A stretch of DNA of 10,837 nt from T1SED10-198M sp003554345 [NCBI: Candidatus Sumerlaeota bacterium] (GTDB taxonomy: Bacteria; Sumerlaeota; T1SED10-198M), in assembly GCA_003554345.1 (NCBI GenBank), contig PWGE01000378.1, positions 1 through 10,837 of the forward strand, given 5' to 3'. The notes beneath the pieces were generated by a model. That model did no database searches. It was not told the DNA's origin and was given only the letters and a program-made list of their open reading frames with translations. A program made the translations under genes and the position numbers. The stretch's first letter is position 1. Every line of letters starts with the position of its first letter. Below, one piece after another: positions 1 to 5,470 of this stretch.

Positions 1-1
1 A

Positions 2-268
2 GTCCAGGATTATCTTGATGATATGATGAGCGGGAAAACAGGAGAAAGCACCGGCACCGTGGAAAGGTATCAGGAAAAACTGTTGATACTGAGCAGCTGT
101 AAAAAAGCTGTTAAAAAAGGGGCTAAATTGAAAGAATACGAATTATATGAACTCATACGGGAATATTTTAAGGCTCCTGATAAATATCAAACATGCCCTC
201 ATGGCAGACCGGTTGCCATGAAACTTGATCGCCAGGAAATTGATAAGTATTTCCATCGGGATTATTAA
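2..268 (+). CDS. mutL: DNA mismatch repair protein MutL, C-terminal end (5' truncated by window)
   Basis: The frame is open from the left edge (first full codon at base 2), so the start lies outside the window and the first internal Met at 23 is not the true start. The 88 visible residues match the end of the MutL C-terminal dimerisation/endonuclease domain. A segment SSCKKAVKKG corresponds to the conserved ACKxAIK motif. It is followed by a helix and then CPHGRP (near base 194), the zinc/metal-site motif of MutL proteins that carry their own nicking endonuclease. The protein ends a few residues later, as MutL usually does. In the family, MutL links MutS mismatch recognition to strand incision. 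The CPHGRP motif suggests the methylation-independent, endonuclease type rather than the E. coli MutH-dependent type; the DQHAxxExxxxE motif that would confirm this is outside the window. The next gene starts 2 bp after the stop, suggesting co-transcription. Confidence 0.9.
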   Translation, partial: VQDYLDDMMSGKTGESTGTVERYQEKLLILSSCKKAVKKGAKLKEYELYELIREYFKAPDKYQTCPHGRPVAMKLDRQEIDKYFHRDY

Positions 269-270
269 AA

Positions 271-1725
271 ATGCTGGAATTTATCAAGCGATTTCTCTCT
301 TTTGCAGAATTTTTTAAAAATAGAAATACCCTGCATCATTCGCGCCAGGGTTTTGTATTTGAACAGGCATTTGCTCTAACCAGCCAGGACAGTAAAGATA
401 TAGCCGGTTTTTTTGAAAGATTTCTGCAGTCTCATCGGGGAAAGATGCAATTGAACGTGTCTCTGCTGAAACAATTTGAAGGATGGGAAGCATTTGTGAA
501 TCAGTTTGGATTATGGGCAGAAGAATACTTTCTTACCTCCCAAACTGGTATCCAGGACTTTTTATGCAAGTACCGGGAATTTGATCTTTTTGACCTTCAG
601 GAATGGGCAAGAACTATGGGATATAATATGAGTCAGGTAAAAAGGTTCATTAACTTCCTGGAAATATTTGGACTCATTCAGCAGCATAAAAATCGGTTTC
701 ATGTGATAAAACAAGAGCTTCCAACCAGTGAAAGTTATGGACAGAAATGCCTTTATTTTCTGCCAAATCTGGAAGTTATTCTTTTTAATCCCGGTCGTTA
801 TCAACTTGTTATTACCCTGCTGCATCTCTTTGAGTTTCGTAAAATGAATTATGAAATAGTCTTTCATATAAATCAGGACCATCTTTTCAAGGTGATACAG
901 GATTCCCGGGAGCTGGAGGAATTTACCTCTCTCTTTGGTTTTTCTCTCAACGAAATACCTGAAAACATTGAATTTCTTTCCGGATACTTGCAGGATCAAC
1001 TTAAGAAAATACAGTTTGAAGGAGCTGGACTCTATTTTCGGATCAACGATATACACGTTCGGGAACATCTGGAACAGTTTCTTAAACAATACCAGGGACA
1101 TTACTATCGTGTAAAAGACCATCTTTTTGTACATCTGGACATTGTGGAAGACTTTTACCACTTTCTGGATGAAAATAAATTCAGTTATTATAAATCAGAT
1201 GGGATTCAGGAAAATAAGATTAAAGAATTTCTGGGACGTATGGATACTTCTGAGATTGAGTTTATCTGGATTGTTTTCTGTTATTTTTCTATGATGCTTC
1301 AGCGTTTTCGCTTGTTTAATAAAGTTGAAAAACACTTTTTTGATGAACTGTTTCAATATCTATCCTTAATTTACAAAAGTGAGCATGATTTAAGCGAAAA
1401 GGAATTGAATCAGGGAAAAAAGCAGTTGCGACAGAGATTTGAGAGGTGCTATTCGGAGAATGTATGGAAAATGGGGCGGAAAATGGTGATGGAAAATAAA
1501 ACCCCTTCTTTAAGTCCTCGATTCTGGCGCAAAATCCGTCATGCACTTTTTACCGACAGACCTGTTCGTGTTTTATTTTATGAGAATGAAAAAAAGTATG
1601 ATCGTATGGAATTAAATGGGTATATTGTGGCAGTAAACCAGCTGGGGATGGTTTTAAAGTCACCTAAAAAAACGAACAAAACAGTTTTTCTTTATTGGGA
1701 TTCAATTAAAGATGTAGTTTGTTAG
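271..1725 (+). CDS. Motor-less helicase-associated (XPB/Ssl2 N-terminal-like) protein with wHTH and WYL-like C-terminus
   Basis: This 484-residue cytoplasmic protein has no signal peptide or clear membrane segment. Three regions can be read by eye. Residues about 104-146 look like a winged helix-turn-helix: a DLFDLQEWAR helix, then SQVKRFINFLEIFGLI and a short wing. Residues about 161-303 resemble the Helicase_C_3 / XPB-Ssl2 N-terminal-like domain: LYFLPNLEVILF at 161-172, a helical stretch, then IPENIEFL at 229-236 in the place of the family's PxNV/IxxL motif, followed by two short alpha/beta repeats ending near DENKF. Residues about 430-484 (RPVRVLFYEN ... FLYWDSIKDVV) have the strand pattern of a WYL-like small barrel. 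No Walker A or DEAH box is seen, so it is not itself a helicase. Similar motor-less proteins with a helicase-associated domain are common in some bacteria, with unknown function. It begins 2 bp after mutL, with GGGA 11 nt upstream as a weak ribosome site, so it is probably in the same operon. A DNA-related or regulatory role is inference; the domain calls are unaided visual matches. Confidence 0.7.
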   Translation: MLEFIKRFLSFAEFFKNRNTLHHSRQGFVFEQAFALTSQDSKDIAGFFERFLQSHRGKMQLNVSLLKQFEGWEAFVNQFGLWAEEYFLTSQTGIQDFLCKYREFDLFDLQEWARTMGYNMSQVKRFINFLEIFGLIQQHKNRFHVIKQELPTSESYGQKCLYFLPNLEVILFNPGRYQLVITLLHLFEFRKMNYEIVFHINQDHLFKVIQDSRELEEFTSLFGFSLNEIPENIEFLSGYLQDQLKKIQFEGAGLYFRINDIHVREHLEQFLKQYQGHYYRVKDHLFVHLDIVEDFYHFLDENKFSYYKSDGIQENKIKEFLGRMDTSEIEFIWIVFCYFSMMLQRFRLFNKVEKHFFDELFQYLSLIYKSEHDLSEKELNQGKKQLRQRFERCYSENVWKMGRKMVMENKTPSLSPRFWRKIRHALFTDRPVRVLFYENEKKYDRMELNGYIVAVNQLGMVLKSPKKTNKTVFLYWDSIKDVVC

Positions 1726-1757
1726 CAAAATATGCTTCTTGTATTTTCCTGATATAT

Positions 1758-1786
1758 TTGACTTGAAGGATAAATCATGATACTAT
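1758..1786 (+). promoter_or_regulatory. sigma70-type promoter upstream of maf
   Basis: TTGACT at 1758-1763 (5 of 6 to the -35 consensus) is separated by 17 bp from TACTAT at 1781-1786 (4 of 6 to -10). A TG at 1778-1779 makes it an extended -10 element. The expected transcription start is around 1792-1794, immediately in front of the ribosome site, so the leader would be only about 14 nt. It sits in the 81-bp gap between the helicase-associated gene and maf and would let maf-ppiC be transcribed separately from mutL. Confidence 0.6.
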
Positions 1787-1792
1787 AACCAT

Positions 1793-1800
1793 AGAGAGGA
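1793..1800 (+). promoter_or_regulatory. Ribosome binding site fixing the TTG start of maf
   Basis: AGAGAGGA ends 6 nt before the TTG at 1807. It is the best Shine-Dalgarno match in the window, and no ATG, GTG or other TTG lies in frame between here and the conserved Maf N-terminus. It therefore supports initiation at the unusual TTG codon. Confidence 0.65.
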
Positions 1801-1806
1801 AAAATT

Positions 1807-2505
1807 TTGACAGATCAAAAAAACAGTATAAACCATATTGCTTCTACCCGGTCAGAAGGCAGGGAATTCATTTTAGCTTCCCAATCGCCGCGGAGAAAAG
1901 AGCTTCTGGGTAAATTAGATTGCCACTTTAGAGTAGAACCATCTTTTATTGAAGAAAAGATTGGTTCTTATAATACTGCTGAAGATCTCGTCAGGGAATT
2001 AGCACTCCTGAAAGCACATAAAAGAGCTCAGGATAATCCGGAAGGTATAGTGATAGGTTGTGATACAGTGGTTGTTTTAGAAGGAGAGGTGCTGGGTCAG
2101 CCAGTAGATAAGAATGATGCTTTTCGTATGCTTAAAATGCTCAATAATAAGACCCATCAGGTGGTAAGCGGACTGGCATTAGTCCAAAAGAGCATGGGCA
2201 AAGAAATTTTCGATATAGAAAAGAGTTTTGTCAGGTTCAAGGATAATTCTGATGAAAAATTACGGGAATATATTTTAACAGGAGAACCGATGGATAAAGC
2301 GGGTGCTTATGCTATCCAGGGCCATGGATCGGCATTAGTGGCTTCTTACAAGGGTTGTTATCATAATATTGTGGGCTTTCCTATTGAACTTTTCCGGAAG
2401 ATGATGAAAGAGTTTTTTTCTGTTATTTTTACCAATCCTATGCAATGTACCTGTCGAACAGGAAAAACAATAGAATATATAAACATTAAGAAAGGTGGTG
2501 CGTAA
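1807..2505 (+). CDS. maf: Maf-family nucleoside triphosphate pyrophosphatase (dTTP/UTP pyrophosphatase, YhdE-like)
   Basis: This cytoplasmic house-cleaning enzyme hydrolyses non-canonical or excess nucleoside triphosphates to the monophosphate and pyrophosphate. Family signatures are clear: ILASQSPRRKELL at residues 22-34 (substrate-loop SxSPRR), GCDTVV at 84-89 with the catalytic-site Asp86, GQPVDKNDAFRML, VSG, and GEPMDKAGAYAIQG at 159-172. The last motif, with DKAGAY, is the form seen in the YhdE dTTP/UTP branch rather than the YceF branch. The TTG start at 1807 is chosen because of the AGAGAGGA ribosome site and because no other start is available before the conserved core. Relative to typical Maf proteins (about 185-200 aa) it is long at 232 aa. 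It has about 18 extra polar N-terminal residues and an extra tail of about 30 residues after the final helix, containing CTC. It has its own promoter and is followed 1 bp later by the isomerase gene, so the two are probably one transcript. Confidence 0.93.
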   Translation: MTDQKNSINHIASTRSEGREFILASQSPRRKELLGKLDCHFRVEPSFIEEKIGSYNTAEDLVRELALLKAHKRAQDNPEGIVIGCDTVVVLEGEVLGQPVDKNDAFRMLKMLNNKTHQVVSGLALVQKSMGKEIFDIEKSFVRFKDNSDEKLREYILTGEPMDKAGAYAIQGHGSALVASYKGCYHNIVGFPIELFRKMMKEFFSVIFTNPMQCTCRTGKTIEYINIKKGGA

Positions 2506-2506
2506 G

Positions 2507-3457
2507 ATGCATTTTAAATGCAAGCAAATCGTCGTACTGGCAGTAATTACAGTACTGCTATGTACAGTTCCTTTAATTGCCGAAGAGCATGGAGAAGAGG
2601 CTCCGGCTGATGTCATCGTAGAAGTAAATGGAGAACAATATGGTGAGGAAGAGCTGGACAGAGAACTTTCCTTTATGGCTATGCAATTTCAGATGGATCC
2701 TGCTGATATGCCAGAGGATCAACGGCATCAGATGGAAGCCATGGCTCGTGAGAATATCATTCAAAGGGCTATTTTGATGAGGTATGTTGAAGAAGAAGAG
2801 GTGGCATTGGATGAAGAATCCCAGCAAATGATGCAGATGATAATGGGACAGATGACACAGGACCCCCAGATGGAACAGAATCTGGAAGCTATGGGGATGA
2901 CCATGGAAGAGATGCAGGACTACATGGAAGATCAAATGATGATTGAACAATTGGTCAATGACTGGATCGAAGAAGTGGAAATTACAGATGAACAGATCGA
3001 AGAGTATTATGAACAAAGTCCCGAAGAGTTTGCCCAGGTTCATGCCCGGCACATTCTCTTAGAGGTTCCTGAAGGAGCCGATGAAGAAGCATGGGAAGCC
3101 AGAAGAGCTGAAGCAGAGGAAGTTCTGGAACGCCTGGAAGAAGAGGATTTTGCCGAAGTGGCAGCTGAAGTATCAGATTGTCCCTCCGGGCAACAACAGG
3201 GTGGAGACCTTGGCGAATTCGGCCCCGGTCAAATGGACCCTCAATTTGAACAGGTCGCTTTTGACATGGCCCCAGGAGAAACAAAAGTAGCTGATAGTTC
3301 CTTTGGTGTTCATATAATTGAGGTTCTGGATCATAAAGATTCACTCGATGATGTAAGAGAAGATGTTAAACAGATGATTCAATTTGAAGCAGGAGATAGA
3401 ATCTTTCAGGAAAAGATTGAAGAAGGTCGCGAAAAATTTGACGTGACGGAATACTAA
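2507..3457 (+). CDS. Secreted PpiC/SurA-like peptidyl-prolyl cis-trans isomerase (parvulin)
   Basis: The 316-residue protein is an exported folding chaperone and proline isomerase. The N-terminus has a charged start, a hydrophobic core (IVVLAVITVLL, residues 8-18) and a likely signal peptidase I site after LIA at residue 25. Cys19 is not in a good lipobox. Residues about 35-150 form a SurA-N-like helical domain beginning DVIVEVNGEQY. Residues about 175-273 are a parvulin domain with HARHILL at 179-185, GGDLGEFG at 232-239 and FGVHIIEV at 266-273. The protein is strongly acidic, and the helical domain is extremely rich in Met: 20 Met between residues 57 and 145. ATG 2507 is preferred over an in-frame GTG at 2495 because AAAGGTGG (2491-2498) is well placed as its ribosome site and the GTG falls inside that site. 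It lies 1 bp after maf and is closed by a terminator. It resembles PrsA and SurA in layout; which one it replaces cannot be told. Confidence 0.92.
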   Translation: MHFKCKQIVVLAVITVLLCTVPLIAEEHGEEAPADVIVEVNGEQYGEEELDRELSFMAMQFQMDPADMPEDQRHQMEAMARENIIQRAILMRYVEEEEVALDEESQQMMQMIMGQMTQDPQMEQNLEAMGMTMEEMQDYMEDQMMIEQLVNDWIEEVEITDEQIEEYYEQSPEEFAQVHARHILLEVPEGADEEAWEARRAEAEEVLERLEEEDFAEVAAEVSDCPSGQQQGGDLGEFGPGQMDPQFEQVAFDMAPGETKVADSSFGVHIIEVLDHKDSLDDVREDVKQMIQFEAGDRIFQEKIEEGREKFDVTEY

Positions 3458-3476
3458 GGTAACTCATTTCAAAAGA

Positions 3477-3511
3477 CCGGTAGGGAGAAGCTCTCCCTGC
3501 CGGCTTTTTTT
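3477..3511 (+). terminator. Intrinsic terminator after the maf-ppiC unit
   Basis: A 12-bp stem, CCGGTAGGGAGA (3477-3488) pairing with TCTCCCTGCCGG (3492-3503), contains one G-U pair. The loop is 3 nt (AGC), and it is followed by C and seven T (3505-3511). It starts 19 bp after the isomerase stop. This is a textbook rho-independent terminator. Confidence 0.95.
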
Positions 3512-3516
3512 ATGCT

Positions 3517-5457
3517 ATGAACAGATTTCTCTTTACGCTCTCTGACTTATATGCTGAGCAGAATAATGCCCCCCTTGAATGGTATCTTGCCGGCAAAAAA
3601 GGGAATATCTGCTCCTATTCAATGATAGATAAGCCGTTACGCGCTTATCATAGCCTCTACCAGGTATCTTACCACCCACCTGCAGATCGCTGGATTTATT
3701 TGTCTGCTTTGGTGAGTTATGTTAACTCACGAATGCTTCACCCCTCTCCCTTTAACAAGGAATATGAGTATTCATCCTTGCAATACTGGCATTCCTTCGA
3801 ATGGAATAGCAATAGCGCTGTTTATTATTATTCAATTGATGGAGCCATGATACGTAAGACTGTATTCGTTGATCATTCTGACTTTAAAACATATATTTCT
3901 TTTGAACTGGTGCAGGGACAATCAGTCGTGCTGAAATTATTCCCCTGTTTGAATAATCGCAATATCGATACTTTTGAACAGAATCTTGAACATGTTCATT
4001 GTGAGCCGGAGAATGAACAACGTCTTGCTGTGGATATTAAAAACAAAGGACGATGGTATTTGCATCATTCGCAGGTCGCCTGGCATGAGGAAGATGCTTT
4101 GCCCACTATCTGGTACCCCTACGAGACAGTGAGAGACCAGTATATTCGGGAAAGGGTGGTTGTGCCAGGTTATTTGACAACCAGGCTTACCGAAGACAAC
4201 CCTCTCAACATGGTATGCTCTCTGGATGAAAATATCTTACCTGCTGATGCTTTAATGGAAAAATTCAGAGCAGGAAATACTCGTGATAAAATTCTGGTTA
4301 ATAAGAAACATTTTCAATCGCAGCTTGAGTGGCTGATGCGAAATTTACAGACTTTTCTTGTTGAAAAAGAAGATGGTCGAAAGGTTAGTGTCCTTGCAGG
4401 TTACCCGTGGTTTAGAGATTGGGGACGCGACACCATGGTGGTGATGAGGGGGCTGCTTTATTGTATTGAAAAGACTGAAGTGAAAAAAATATTCGATAAT
4501 TTTCTGGGTTTTCTTTCCAGGGGAATGATTCCTAACTGCTTTGATCCCCATGACGCTGAAAAGGCGTACTATAATACTATTGATGCCACTTTATGGCTGT
4601 TTATTGCGGTGTATGAGTATTACCGGTTATCAGGGGATAAAGAGTATATTGAGAAAAATTTTGAGGCGTGGACAGAAATCATTGAGTCCTACGCTATGGG
4701 AACCCGGTGGGGTATAAAAGTCGAAGAAGATGGCCTGTTGAGCGGTGGGAATAAAAATACGCAACTGACCTGGATGGATGTGAAAATAGGAGAAAAAGCC
4801 GTTACTCCCAGAATGGGTAAGGCAGTGGAGATGAATGCCCTCTGGTACAATGCTCTTAAAATATATCGCTTTATATGCCAGATTTGTAATAAAAATTTTA
4901 CTTATAATCGTTATCTTCAACAATTTGAAAGGAATTTTCTTCCCACTTTTTTTGTGCCGGACCGTAGCAACCTGGCAGATTGGGTGAGTGAGGGTGAAAT
5001 CAATATTCAAAATCGTCCGAACCAGTTGTTTTGTTTAGCGCTTCCCTTTAGAAATTACCTGCCCGTTACTGTGCAACAACGTATTTTTAAAACAGTGACC
5101 GGTGAATTATTGACGCCATATGGTATTCGTTCATTATCTCCCAGAGATTCTCAATATCGTGGGTATTATGGAGGAGACCGGTACGAAAGGGATAGTGCTT
5201 ATCACCAAGGAACTATCTGGCCCTGGCTTATGGGGACTTATATTGATGCCTATGTTAATACCACAACAGATGATCGGGTCAAAAGAAAAGAAGTAATACG
5301 CCGGCGTATTCTTCCCTTACTGAATGAAATGAAACACGGTAATGTGGGTAGTATTGCCGAGGTATATTCAGGCGATCCACCTCACGAGGCAGGAGGATGC
5401 TTTGCCCAGGCGTGGAGTGTGTCAGAATTGGTCCGCATTATTTATCGCTATTTATAA
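3517..5457 (+). CDS. Glycogen debranching enzyme (amylo-alpha-1,6-glucosidase, GDE family)
   Basis: The 646-residue cytoplasmic enzyme would hydrolyse alpha-1,6 branch residues of glycogen or limit dextrins. The N-terminal part (residues about 20-250) is the beta-rich GDE-N domain: EWYLAGKKGN is followed by the RAYHSLY stretch typical of substrate contact. The C-terminal part (about 270-646) is the (alpha/alpha)6-barrel GDE-C domain. It shows FRDWGRDTM at 299-307, NTIDATLW, TWMD at 418-421 with Asp421 as a candidate acid, SPRDSQYRG, YHQGTIWPW at 562-570, and AEVYSGD at 614-620 with Glu615 as a candidate base, then GGCFAQAWS. All family blocks are present and length is normal. It is not the GH13-type GlgX/TreX enzyme. 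ATG 3517 is the only start upstream of the conserved EW motif, since a stop lies in frame at 3481. It has no Shine-Dalgarno sequence and lies 5 nt past the terminator T-run. No other glycogen gene is in the window. Confidence 0.93.
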   Translation: MNRFLFTLSDLYAEQNNAPLEWYLAGKKGNICSYSMIDKPLRAYHSLYQVSYHPPADRWIYLSALVSYVNSRMLHPSPFNKEYEYSSLQYWHSFEWNSNSAVYYYSIDGAMIRKTVFVDHSDFKTYISFELVQGQSVVLKLFPCLNNRNIDTFEQNLEHVHCEPENEQRLAVDIKNKGRWYLHHSQVAWHEEDALPTIWYPYETVRDQYIRERVVVPGYLTTRLTEDNPLNMVCSLDENILPADALMEKFRAGNTRDKILVNKKHFQSQLEWLMRNLQTFLVEKEDGRKVSVLAGYPWFRDWGRDTMVVMRGLLYCIEKTEVKKIFDNFLGFLSRGMIPNCFDPHDAEKAYYNTIDATLWLFIAVYEYYRLSGDKEYIEKNFEAWTEIIESYAMGTRWGIKVEEDGLLSGGNKNTQLTWMDVKIGEKAVTPRMGKAVEMNALWYNALKIYRFICQICNKNFTYNRYLQQFERNFLPTFFVPDRSNLADWVSEGEINIQNRPNQLFCLALPFRNYLPVTVQQRIFKTVTGELLTPYGIRSLSPRDSQYRGYYGGDRYERDSAYHQGTIWPWLMGTYIDAYVNTTTDDRVKRKEVIRRRILPLLNEMKHGNVGSIAEVYSGDPPHEAGGCFAQAWSVSELVRIIYRYL

Positions 5458-5470
5458 GACTTCTGACCTG

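Noticed and set aside
562-1161. Long minus-strand ORF (199 codons) inside the helicase-associated gene
   Set aside because: It is antisense to a gene with clear domain-like structure and operon context, its translation resembles no family I know, and it is low in complexity as expected for an AT-rich shadow frame.
2573-3052. Minus-strand ORF (159 codons), His/Phe/Leu-rich, inside the isomerase gene
   Set aside because: Its His/Phe/Leu composition is the direct antisense consequence of the Met/Glu/Gln-rich codons of the real gene.
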